Below are positions 46,581 to 56,674 of a stretch of DNA of 64,000 nucleotides, piece by piece; positions within the stretch are counted from its first letter, which is position 1; every line of letters begins with the position of its first letter. Made by a program: the position numbers and the translations under genes. The notes under the pieces are model-generated. The model searched no databases and was not told where the DNA came from. It worked only from the letters and a program-made list of their open reading frames with translations. Source of the DNA: Limnephilus marmoratus (taxonomy: Eukaryota; Arthropoda; Insecta; Trichoptera; Limnephilidae); NCBI GenBank assembly GCA_917880885.1, contig OU862909.1, forward strand, positions 29,570,851-29,634,850, given 5' to 3'.

Positions 46581-48075
46581 CGAAAGGGAATTGCTTCCGG
46601 CACCTCGCGAGACCCGATCAGTCTATGGAGGGCAACCCTCCTCCTCCCTAACATGACAATGTGGGAAGGACCCTTACCACTCGACCACCAATTTCTCACA
46701 TAATGTGTAGTCTCGGTGTCACCAACACATTCGTCAATCATGAAGAACTTAAAAAGCGTAATTCAAGAAGTAGGAATTCAGCAGAGTACCTGTTAGTTTT
46801 ATTTGTTTCATATTTGATATCGTGATCCTGCTCTTCTGCTCCCTTGTCTAAATATGTCTGTTCGGGTTGCAGGTAATCGCCTTCAATTTGATATGTCGTA
46901 CTCTCGAGACGCTCCCCATTTGGTTGACTGTATTCTCTGTGTCAGGTTCATTTTTTTTGTGTCAGCGCGGCATCAGCTGTCTGGGAGGAAACGTCACTGC
47001 CCTAGATGATAATAACGCTTAAACATATCCATATCAGCGCTGCAATAATATTAATTTTCTCGGCGCTGGAACTGTTGAAATTTACTGCCCAGGGCTCGCG
47101 TTCCATTCACGCCACTCTGCAACCAGATACCTGTAATTTAAATATAGATTCTTTAACTTACCCATACGTAATTGTTTTAATTCTCCGGTCGGGAAAACAC
47201 GACCAATCGTATCTTAATTACGTATCCTGTAGACCTGCACCTATGGAGAAAACACAAAGGCCCCTCCCTACGATTTCCTAAATTTTGTACGACGAGGCCT
47301 AACGTAACCTTAGATTTACGATTAAATTTAACCCCCTCCCCTTAAAGTCTGAATTTGATTGGAGGTATCTTTATCGCTTCGGTCTTACTATCTCGCAATT
47401 GTAATGTACTCCTGTTGTCCGATGTTTGAAGATTACTTCAAATATACCTATCGTCCCTCTTTAAATATGTGTGCTCTCTAAGGTTAAATTACCGCTTGTT
47501 ACATCTTCGTATCGAAACCACTAGATTGAACGTTTTCATAGATTATTATTATTATTGTTTTATTTCTAACTATTCGGAATACATTTTTTTTTCCATTTCA
47601 AGAGAACGATTGTTTGATCGTAATTAAGTTTTTTTTTATATCCTATTATTATTTCTGATTTAAAACCCGCAATTTTATTATTATCATTTATTTGTCGACA
47701 CCGTTTAAATTGTAGTAATACTGAAGTTTTTATTATTAGATCACGCTTGTTTAAACCGAATTAATAACTGTTATTACAACTCGATATTCTCACTGTTCTT
47801 AAATAATTTCACTAACTTTTTAAAGTTCCTAAAAGCTTTTCACCACTGGCTCGTACCCCTTTCCCTGAATCTAATTGAATAACACCTTGCACAAAATCCA
47901 CTGAAGTTAGCTCGACAATCCACCGAACGTTTTTTCGCTAAGTCTTCGAAAAATTCCAAAACACTCCCCGGTTCGCGCGCTTTTGGTAAGCCTTTTCTTA
48001 CGAGATCTCACAGTCAACTCTCCTCTCTTCCGTAAAACAGCCCTTTTTAATCCCCCACTTTCCCATTAATCAAAC

Positions 48076-48264
48076 TTAATTTTTACAATTTCGACCTTTA
48101 AAATGCACAACCTTCATAGTTTCCAAATCTAGTATCGTATCCCGCGGTTTACGATCTTTCGTCCTGAACGGTGCTTCCAACACAGATTTCGTATTGCGCG
48201 AAAGCACTATCTCGTAGAATCGTATAGGGGCGCACTCGGTCTTGTCTATACGAATCTGCTGCAA
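48076..48264 (-). pseudogene. Unrecognised reading-frame remnant
   Basis: A 62-residue minus-strand frame with ordinary, charged composition (KTECAPIRFYEIVLSR, VVHFKGRN). No family match. It may belong with the minus-strand frame at 49510-49704. Confidence 0.3.
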
Positions 48265-49509
48265 GACTAGCGCCTACAGATATCATTTACCATGTGAATA
48301 ATTAATTCAACTTTCCTCGAAAATCTATCGTGTCCGTTCTACCATTTTTAAAATCGCTTCCAGGTACGGTGTATCCTGAACTTTCGATATAATTTCCATA
48401 CTTTTCTCGGTAACCCCAAGTCTTACCTCAACTCGGCAACCTACAACATTTTCCGACCGTCATCTACTATGCATCTTATTATTGCACAAATCGCATAACA
48501 CGTCACCTTCTAGGTATTTGTCATTTTAGCATTTAACTATGAATTTTCTAACAATTTGTGACTGAATATTCTTATTCAGACGTATCCCTTATGTGGACAC
48601 GCGGCCGTGTTTGTTCCTGGCTATATGACGCGTTCCTTGTGTTCGCATACATTTTCTTAATATTTTCCGCGTTCGCAAATACCTAAGTACAATCTATAGT
48701 CATTTGACCCCTTCCTAACCAAGGTCGCGACACTCGTAACGCCTTCTTTATTAATACTTTTATGGTCTCGATTCTCCTTTTTATGGGCTGCAACCTCTAC
48801 CAAAGCCTAATTCCATACCTGCCTCCGAACGTTTTTATCTGCATTTCTAGTTCCTCCTACCATATCCCATCTCCTTCTGGCGTAAAACCCAATAAATCTC
48901 CGTTGTTATGCGCCTAGCAATTAAGAAAAATACTTAAGAAATCAAATAATTTAAAATCCTGACAGGCCGTTAAATTTTATGGCTTTTCCTAATTTCCTAT
49001 CGCCTATATCTCGCTTATAAACTCGAGTGGTGATTTCAGCTTAATGAATATCCTAATGACTCAAAACTGTGTTAGATATTTTTCACTTGAAACCACTTCA
49101 ATACCTAAGAGATCGACAACCTTCCCTCCCCTCTATCTCGTCAGATATAAAATCCAACCTGAAATCTTAGATTTTATTTGGTCGTTAACGTAATCGATTC
49201 CTTCCCGACTATCCTGACATTATTAGCTTTTGTATTTTGACTACCGTATTACGTTCCTCCCTAATACCTACATGCAAATCCCGTTGGAATTTTGTTTGGG
49301 AAAGGCGATATTGATTGTCAATGCCTACTCCCGTTTCTATTCTCATATAATTGAAATCGTTCGTTACTTCATGTTTAATTAACGCATGATTTTTGTCCTT
49401 TTAAAACCTCCGTCAACGAGATACTTGCAAAACTCGCCGCGAAATCAACTGTTGTCAATTCCCTCGTGCTCTTCATAAAAATGCGATTTATGACCAGGTT
49501 AGAAGTGTT

Positions 49510-49704
49510 TTACCACTTAAAATAACTATCGGTTTGGACCGTGGGACAACTTTTGTGTCTCAATTTGACACAACCCCCGCACACCACGCCCCGAGATGTG
49601 ATTGGCTGATACGTGCCTAACGGCTTCAAATCATACTCTGATTTGCTAGTCGTTTTTTTCTTGCAAAATTTGTTGACACCCTTCGTAGCAGAAAAAATGT
49701 TCAA
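49510..49704 (-). pseudogene. Unrecognised reading-frame remnant
   Basis: A 64-residue minus-strand frame with a CGGCVKLRHKSC cysteine cluster. Coding-like sequence continues in another frame to about 49390. Not identified. Confidence 0.3.
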
Positions 49705-49832
49705 TTATTACAGTTTCCCTTAATATTGCTTTCAAAATTAGCCAATAGATGTCGATAGTGTGATCATATTATCAATTTAAAGAAATTATTCGCCAACCAT
49801 TCAACAAAGCAGGTTCATCACAATATTATGTG

Positions 49833-49860
49833 AATATATATGAAAGTATTCATATATATT
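49833..49860. repeat. Perfect 12-bp palindrome with 4-base loop
   Basis: AATATATATGAA (49833-49844) pairs with 49849-49860 across AGTA, at the right border of the decayed block. Confidence 0.85.
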
Positions 49861-50140
49861 AACATTATTGAATGAAATTGAATTAAATTGTATGGAATTG
49901 AATGAAGAATAAACGAAGAATTAATATAGAATGATTAAGAATGAATAACGAATGTAGTGTGAATGGAGAATGAATAGAGAATTAAAGAAGAATGAATGAA
50001 TAATGAATGAAGAGTTAATGGTAATGAGTGAATAAAGAATGAATGAGGAATAAATGAATAATGAATTCATTCATTCATTCATTTAATTAGTCGTTCATTC
50101 ATTTTTTTCATTCATACATTGATTAATTCATTAATTATCT
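49861..50140 (+). repeat. Degenerate AATG/GAATGAAT repeat, second copy
   Basis: Same unit family as 44985-45290; from about 50064 the orientation flips to TTCATTCATTC, making a large inverted arrangement. Confidence 0.85.
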
Positions 50141-50149
50141 TTAATTAAA

Positions 50150-50508
50150 TGAAGACAACATAAGCGAAACTCAATCGAAAATCTGGAAACAGAAAAATCA
50201 GAAAAAAATATTGACACCTCTGGGACTCGATCCCAGGACCTCTTGCTTTCTGGGAGCAACAAGTTAAAATAACAAGTTAAAATAAAAATAGTTAAAATAA
50301 AATAAAATAACAAGTTAAAATAAAAATAAAAAACAGCGAAACTCAATCAAAAATCTGAAAACAGAAAAATCAGAAAAAAATATTGACACCTCTGGGACTC
50401 GATTCCAGGACCTCTTGCTTTCTGGGAGCAACAAGTTAAAATAACAAGTTAAAATAAAAAAAAGTTAAAATAAAATAAAATAACAAGTTAAAATAAAAAT
50501 AAAAAACA
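50150..50508 (-). repeat. Tandem duplication of a tRNA-like 3' half with A/T-rich tail
   Basis: Two units of about 172 bp each contain, on the minus strand, GGTCCTGGGATCGAGTCCCAG, a T-arm with B box, next to GCAAG. Each has an AAATAAAATAACAAGTTA tail. Only the 3' half of the cloverleaf survives, so these are tRNA-derived repeats. Inverted AATG repeats follow to about 50570. Confidence 0.65.
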
Positions 50509-50570
50509 TTAGTTCTCCATTCATTCATTCAATGATTTATTAATTCATTCCTTCATTCATTCTTCATTAC

Positions 50571-51139
50571 CCCAATCGGGGAAGCCATAGGCTCATTGGC
50601 TCCAGAAGGGAGCAGCTGGGACTCTTTTGAGGTATTCATATAAAAAAGATGACGGGTTTAGTCAGCATCGTATTGATATAGGGTTTTATCGATCGTCTGC
50701 GCTAGACCTTTTGACCTTTACCTAATAGTCCGGTCTGACTGTATTTCCGGTAGGTCTCGTTTCATGTCATCTGTGAGGAGCTTTCCTGGTATCAGTTTGG
50801 TTTGCCCCTCTCGCTGCGTCTCAGGCAATCTCAAGGTAGCATCCTAATTATATTGTTAAGTCTGTTTGTCATTACTATTTACACAGAACCTTAATGTCAA
50901 TATGATCAAACCACTAAATAGGCAAACAGATTTAAGTGTATGTTGGGCGTGTCTGTGTAGTCAAAAAGATACATTTTATATTACTTCGAGTGAATTTATT
51001 GATCAAACGATTTCTAATACATCACATTTCTTTTTAATGGCATGTCTAGGGCTATTTAGGCATGCATACTTACATCTTAGCATGAAAGATACTATAATTA
51101 ACGCCACGGTGAGAGACCAACATTTCGAACCAATTCTTT
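50571..51139. other. Unassigned sequence
   Basis: A 98-residue plus-strand frame (50866-51162) runs into the next MITE and has no family resemblance. Nothing else seen. Confidence 0.5.
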
Positions 51140-51308
51140 GGGGTCATACATTAATTACGTGAGCTCAATAGAGGAAGGGGGGGGGGGGGTCCAGCAAAAT
51201 CTCACGTCTACTTGAAAAGAATTACGAAGTGGCCCAAATTTATCTCACCAAGGGGGAGGGGGGGTCTAGATTGGAAGAAAAAGTGCTCACGTAATTAATG
51301 CATGCCCC
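51140..51308. mobile_element. MITE of about 169 bp with G-rich interior
   Basis: Ends GGGTCATACATTAATTACGT plus GAGC at 51141-51164 and the complement at 51285-51308, with two mismatches. The interior holds G runs of 13 and 7 bases on the plus strand. No coding capacity. Confidence 0.75.
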
Positions 51309-51711
51309 CTTTTGTTTATAATTGAGTTGGCTACGTTATGAGGCCATATCTGAATAGCCCGATGCTTTTCTCTCTCCCCTTTAAAATGAGTTTAATTTTT
51401 TAAATTTTGTTTTATGAGAGATGGTAAAACCGCACAAGAGTCCCAACTGCTCCCAACCAGGAGTCGATCTCCAAACACGACTAAAGCAATTTCAAGCAAC
51501 GTTTCAATTCTGAATGGTGGTCTTATGCCAAGGCGATACTGAGAGTATCTGGCACTCTGGAACATGCCGCCAATATAGAAGATATTATTTTTAATGAATA
51601 AGTTGTAAACAACACAAATTATTCAAATAAAATTTACTTTTTAATTAAATGAAGACAATATTAGAGAAACTCAATCGAAAATCTGGAGACAGAAATATCA
51701 GAAAAAGATAT

Positions 51712-51784
51712 TGGCTCCACTGGGACTCGAACCCAGGACCCTATGTTTACATGGCAAGTGCTCTACCAACTGAGCTACGGAACC
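51712..51784 (-). tRNA. tRNA-like sequence, damaged anticodon arm
   Basis: D arm GCTC/GAGC and T arm CTGGG-TTCGAGT-CCCAG are intact and the acceptor pairs with wobbles. The anticodon stem is broken (CTTGC against ACATA). A pseudo-tRNA inside a repeat. Confidence 0.5.
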
Positions 51785-51908
51785 CATATCAAAATCAAAA
51801 TCATATGTAAAGATAGCAGCCAATAATATGTGCGTTAAGAAAATGAAGTTAATGTTGGTAGTTCTTAGTCGAAGTGTGATACAGTTAAAAGAGATCCAAT
51901 TTGATATA

Positions 51909-51981
51909 GGTTTCGTAGCTCAGTTGGTAGAGCACTTGCCATGTTAGCAAGGGGTCCTGGGTTCGAGTCCCAGTGGAGCCA
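51909..51981 (+). tRNA. tRNA-like sequence, full cloverleaf
   Basis: All four stems pair: acceptor GGTTTCG/TGGAGCC with G-U pairs, D arm GCTC/GAGC, anticodon stem CTTGC/GCAAG, T arm CTGGG/CCCAG. A box TAGCTCAGTTGG and B box GGTTCGAGTCC are near consensus. The loop is CATGTTA, giving anticodon TGT (threonine), but position 33 is A instead of the invariant U. That base and its place inside an inverted repeat argue for a tRNA-derived element and against a working gene. Confidence 0.5.
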
Positions 51982-52167
51982 ATATCTTTTTCTGATTTTT
52001 TTGTCTCCAGATTTTCGATTGAGTTTCGCTAATATTGTCTTCATTTAATTAAATATTATAATTTAAGATTTTACTAACGAAGAAAAAAATTTAAAATAAA
52101 TAAAATTTACTTCTTCAAACTCAGCAAAGTTATTTTTGGCACCATTTTAATTGACAAAAAAACACAT

Positions 52168-52372
52168 GGGTTGTTTCAAAAAATTTGAGCAATTCATCAA
52201 ATATTTGAAGAATTTTCACGTTCTGTGAAAGTTCTATTCAAGTTCTGTGAATGTTTCCGTTTTGTGAAGTAACTGGCCTATAATGATATGTTGAACTTAT
52301 ATAGGAATTACGTAGAACTTGAAAATTAACTTAAAATATTTGATTAATTATCCAAAAAATTTCAAACAACCC
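52168..52372. mobile_element. MITE with GGGTTGTTT ends
   Basis: Starts GGGTTGTTTCAAAAAATTTG and ends with the complement of GGGTTGTTTGAAATTTTTTG. The interior holds GAAAGTTCTATTCAAGTTC and TGTGAAGTAACTGGCCTATA. Relatives lie in each of monomers M1-M4 (for example about 11955-12167) and near 34960-35050, so the family is spread across the window. Confidence 0.75.
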
Positions 52373-53513
52373 GTTCAAAGTTCTAATCACTTTTTTCGTT
52401 TAAAAAACCTTTAAATTTTCAGTAAGCCCTGAAGAAGAGAGCATTACTCACTGTTTTTTTTAACAATAAAAGTGCTTTAATCTAAGTGATGATTATTTTT
52501 TAAACAAAACTTACTTGAACACGCCGGTACAAGAACCCGCGACATCTGAATTGCTAGTTTAGAGCCTCGGTCCTCGATCACGGAAGCCATCTAACTCATT
52601 CCTCAAATATATTCCTGGCAGGATACACCAATTGTATATTACCACATCCATGCAGAAAGAAAAAAAAACTTGTTTTCAGTTTACCGTTTTATTTTTATTT
52701 CCACGCTGTAACCAAGACATGCGGCAGAGTTAAAAAAGATAATAATGAGAAAAAGATTTTTATCTAAAATTTCCTTTTTCCCATTATCCTTTGCTTTAAC
52801 CTTTGCCTTAGCCAATAGGATGACATATCACAATCTTTTGTAGTTTTCTTTGTGGACGTCTTGTTGACAGCATGACGTGTGCCTTTCTACGTGTGCGTCG
52901 CGGCGTATCCGCTTCCTATTATTAGATTCGCGTAGTTTCCTTCCGGTTAACTCAAACCGACAAGTTAATCTGAAAGTTACTTGTGGCTTGAAACGTATAT
53001 TTATATTTACAACTTTACGCAACTTGATATTACGCACAACCACAACGGAAAAACACGTTTCGTAAAGTTGGCGATAAAAACCTACTGTGAAGCTAATAAC
53101 CCACACAGGGCTTTTGTTGGGATTCAGATGGTAGATGAACTTTGTTAAGTGTAGTGAGCGGGTTTCGCTAGAATTGTTTGAATACACAAATGTTGAGGTT
53201 TTGGAACGTTACATTTTTTTAGGTACGCTTTTTTTTTAATTACACTGTGTTTGGGAAAAGTGAGCCAACTAAAAATGTTTAAGAGTGGGATATTTTTACA
53301 TCGAGCCTTTTTCGTGGTTTCGGTATTTGTATACATGTATGTAAGTTTTAATGAACTCCGTGGCAGAACAATCAGTTTTACTAGTTGTATTTAGAGGTCA
53401 CAAACGGAATTAATGTAAGTAATTTACAAAAATAGAGCAAAAGGTATTGAACCCAAGAAAAAATGTAAGATATTAATTAACCTTGTGACTTTGTGGCGTT
53501 CTTTTATTGTTGA
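52373..53513. other. Intergenic, with a tRNA-like remnant near 52530-52600
   Basis: Near 52537 the minus strand reads GCGGGTTCTTGT, a weak B box, as in an old tRNA-derived repeat. A 119-residue minus-strand frame (52828-53187) has no recognisable domain. Confidence 0.4.
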
Positions 53514-53785
53514 CTAGCAGAAATCACCGGCACTACCCGGACTTAAAGCAGAGCGTAACGTAAGATGTAGAAAGCAATTAATTTTCGTCTTCTTTTCAAC
53601 GAAATGTGCAAATTACATCAAGAAGTATCAAAAGTCTTCTTTAAGGGTTGGGAAAGGGGATGGGTGTAGTTTTTCGAAATATCATATAAACAGCGACCTT
53701 TTTCTTGTTTTGAGGGGTGCAAAATTTCACCGATCTCGGAATAAAACTATAGATTTGTTAAAAAATAAAAACAAAACATTCTTTA
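53514..53785 (-). mobile_element. Helitron-like terminus of another family
   Basis: CTAG at 53514-53517 is followed on the plus strand by a CCGG/CCGG hairpin around a short loop, so on the minus strand it is hairpin, spacer, CTAG, T. The body shares GTGCAAA(A/T)TTTCA(C/T)C and GGAATAAAACTATA-like phrases with 54159-54330. Confidence 0.4.
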
Positions 53786-54158
53786 TACAGGGTGTCCGGG
53801 AGTAAAGTGCACTAACTTCGGGAGGTGATTCTACATGATGGTAGGAGTAAAAAAGATTAACAACTTTTTCCGAAATTTCAACATTTTTTTCCCATACAAA
53901 AAGACTTACCTACTAAAAATCCTTAGTGTGAGGTACGATCTTACTTGCTGAGAGCCTGCCGGGTGCCCGACTCGATTGTGATTGGTAACAACAGAAAATA
54001 GTAAATCTGGCCGCACACCACGGACTAATTTTATCTTTTTACCTCAAAACTACCCCTAAAAGTTGGAATTTCGAAAAAAGTTATTTATATTTTTTACTTG
54101 TACTATCATGTAGAATCACCTCCCGAAGTTAATGCACTTTACCCCCGGACACCCTGTA
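53786..54158. mobile_element. MITE of 373 bp with 100-bp inverted ends
   Basis: Ends TACAGGGTGTCCGGG and its complement, matching inward for about 100 bp (AAGTGCA, ACTTCGGGAGGTGATTC). TA lies at both borders (53786-53787, 54157-54158), consistent with a TA target duplication as in Tc1/mariner-like elements. It sits between two related repeat fragments. Confidence 0.8.
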
Positions 54159-54330
54159 TAATATAAGCGAAGTCCCCGGCGTTGCCCGGCCTTTTTACGC
54201 ATTCATTTTTTAGAAATCACATGTACACTGCGATCTTTCTCGTGTTTTAAAATGTGCAAATTTTCATCAATCTTGAAATAAAATTATAAATTTGTATATA
54301 TCAAAGCCACGATGCCCGTCATGGACGCTG
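54159..54330 (-). repeat. Second fragment of the 53514-53785 family
   Basis: Begins TATAATATAAGCGAAGTCCC with the hairpin-like CCCGGCGTTGCCCGG, and then the shared CTTTCTCGTGTTTT and GAAATAAAATTATAAATTTG phrases. Confidence 0.5.
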
Positions 54331-55350
54331 TTCTTTATATACATGGATGTAGAAAGATTGATAGAAATTTAGATATAGGTATGTAGAAAGTAATTTGTTG
54401 AAAGTAGTTAAAAACATTTGCTTTGTGTAGAAAAAACTTGTACTGTTTTCTGAGTCACTTGTAGGATATTTTAAAATGTCATACTAATATACCTGACCGT
54501 TATGTCTCCCAGTGTTGTTTTATAGAGCATGTTTAGTATGTAAAACACAGACACGTTTTCAATAATATATGATTTAAGGTTAGCATTCGAATATTGCTTC
54601 TCTCAGTATCTCAAAACTTAGTATTTGGAGATTTCTTGACTAATCAATTGGACGATCAATTAACGATATACGTTAAATGCATATTTTTGTAAATATGAAA
54701 AAATGTTCATGTTTGTAAATCAAATTTTTACCAGAATATCTTATCAATTTTATTTTCACATTTTCAATTCAAGAATTTTGGCAGAATCTCCGCATGCTTA
54801 CAGCCAACTTATGCCTGACTCATTTCCGTGATTTGTTTGATAACGAAAATATTGTAAACATCACTTCGGTATGGTAATTTTATTTCCACGAATTGAGAGC
54901 TCGAGTTGGTCTGCTCCATTAGGCACGTGTTATTGTGACGTCACGGGGCGAAAGGATGAGCGGGAAACGCAACTTTTTCGGTTTTGTGAAGTAAATTTTG
55001 ATTATTCGATTACAAATTGATGCGATTGGTTTTAGCTTTTTTTAATGATTAAAATGCGTTTTCGGTGAATGTTTTATAACTTATGTAATTTAACCCGCGA
55101 ATCTGTTTACATGTGAATTTTATAAGTTTATCTGCGTTAGAGTTTTGTCATAAATTTTTCCGTGGGGTTACTCGGATTTGTCCGAATTTCAACAATATTT
55201 TCGTTGTTTCCATCGTGAGCCGTAAAACACATATTTTTTCATTTTTGAGAAAATATTGACAGGAAAAGTTGTACAAATTTCACGACGCCAGAGATCACCC
55301 TTTGTATCACATGTTTCTGGTAAATAATTAATAGATTACTATTTAATTTT
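54331..55350. other. Unique sequence with a CRE and E-box pair
   Basis: CACGTG (54924-54929) and the palindromic CRE TGACGTCA (54937-54944) lie in a short GC-richer patch. No coding exon is recognised on either side, so promoter activity is only a possibility. Confidence 0.35.
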
Positions 55351-55715
55351 TGTGTCATCCCTACAGGTCAAACCAAGTGGTTTAATAAAGAGTTTTTGGG
55401 GTGAGGTTTGTCTAGGTCTTGGCGGCGTATGGATTTGCCCACTTACTGATCGGGAACGGATCTGGAGGGACACCAATGGACCTCTCCACCCGGACTCCCT
55501 CGATCCATCACCTTACACCGCTGTGGGAGGGATAGATTCATATGTCTGTTACTCCTGGACACATTGACCTCCAGATTCCAATTCACCTCGCGTACCTTTT
55601 ACCTTCACAGAACTTCCTCTCCTTCCTTTCCATAAAACTTCCACCAGCATCCCCAAAGATGACAAAGTCATTGAAGAGAATTATTTTCCTCAGGGCCTTC
55701 TGTGTGGAGCTAATG
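55351..55715 (+). repeat. Solitary RepC copy
   Basis: Shares GGGGTGAGGTTTGTCTAGG, CCTTACACCGC, CATCCCCAAAGATGAC and the GTGTGGAGCTAATGTAAAAA end with RepC at the left of the window; about 55 kb from the first copies. More diverged, hence older. Confidence 0.75.
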
Positions 55716-56032
55716 TAAAAATTACATCTTCCAGAGTGATATTTGCAAAAATAAATTAAACTCTTTTAAATTGGTTTTGTATTCTTACCAAATGCATTTT
55801 CCAAATTCAATTTTGCTATTTGTGAAAGCTGCCGCCGAGTAAATAAAGGCATATATTTAATATCTCATAGTTGTATTTAACATCTTCATCTTATTAAAAC
55901 AGTTTTAAAATCTGTATTATTATGGAAATGAGACAAAATGGGAAGCAATATTTAAGATGCGAAACGCAATTTTAAATAAAACATTTTGTAGTTCAGTTCA
56001 TTATAAACACAATCTTAAGAATGCATTCAATA

Positions 56033-56674
56033 GACGCTTTCGTAATTACCGTGACTATTTACGGTTAAGTTACGGACGGCATAAAAAAGGCAATAAACTT
56101 ACGTTTCTCAACACAATAAAGCGGCAGCTTTTTCAAAAGATGAGATACAAAATGTACATAGGTCTGTTTCCTCCACAGGAAAAAGTCATCATTTGTTGAC
56201 ATCTCTCTCACACACCGCACCGTGACGTCTCCGTGGCCACTAAATACTACTAGCCGTGACGATAATTTTGAAAGCATGGATTATAGTTACAAGGATGATA
56301 TTAAAGTGTGAGTGAATTCCAAAAATTCAAAAACGTCAAACGTCAATACGCTGATGGTTTTGCACACTAAATAACTACAGTCGAAAATGAGACAAACGGT
56401 GAACGTATGTCTGCACCCCACCAAAGGAAGCATTCAATCATTATCATACATTTCCCACACACATATAAATAAAATGAAACGCAATTCCCGTCGCAAAAAA
56501 TAATACTTCGGAGGAAACAGACATACGTATTTTGCATGTCTCATATTTTGTCTCACCATTATTTAGTGTGTAAGAAAGAGCTGCAGCATAATATCGTTAA
56601 GGAACGTATGTTTATTTTCTTTTTTTGCCGTCACTGTATCACAACCGTAATCGTCACGGTAATAATAAAAGCGC
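56033..56674. mobile_element. Inverted-repeat element of about 640 bp
   Basis: Arms of about 150 bp (56033-56185 and 56495-56674) are imperfect inverted copies starting near GCTTT and TTACCGTGAC and ending CTGTTTCCTCC. The 80-residue frame at 55957-56199 runs across its left end and is not a gene. Confidence 0.7.

Larger units (their letters stand above)
45300..49855. other. Decayed, coding-like block between AATG repeats
   Basis: About 4.5 kb, clearly less AT-rich than its flanks and without the repeats of the left half. Short reading stretches with coding-like composition occur on both strands (plus 46120-46570; minus 48076-48264 and 49510-49704), broken by many stops. The block starts TTGTGATGGGG near 45301 and ends TTCATCACAA near 49824, so TTGTGATG appears inverted at both ends. 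I do not recognise a protein family. Confidence 0.45.
51641..52052. mobile_element. Inverted-repeat element with two tRNA-like arms
   Basis: Arms of about 145 bp (51641-51785 and 51908-52052) are inverted copies. Each runs from TTAATTAAATGAAGACAATA at the outside to a 73-base tRNA-like sequence at the inside, around a spacer of about 120 bp. It looks like two tRNA-derived repeats in opposite orientation, or one fold-back element. Confidence 0.75.

Noticed and set aside
46361..46651. 96-residue frame as an intact gene
   Set aside because: The neighbouring frame reads as more protein-like, and both are part of a decayed stretch.
45300..49855. LTR retrotransposon bounded by TG...CA
   Set aside because: The TTGTGATG ends are inverted as expected, but I found no direct long terminal repeats, primer-binding site or polymerase motifs.
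51909..51981. Functional threonine tRNA gene
   Set aside because: U33 is replaced by A and the sequence is an arm of an inverted repeat with a damaged partner.
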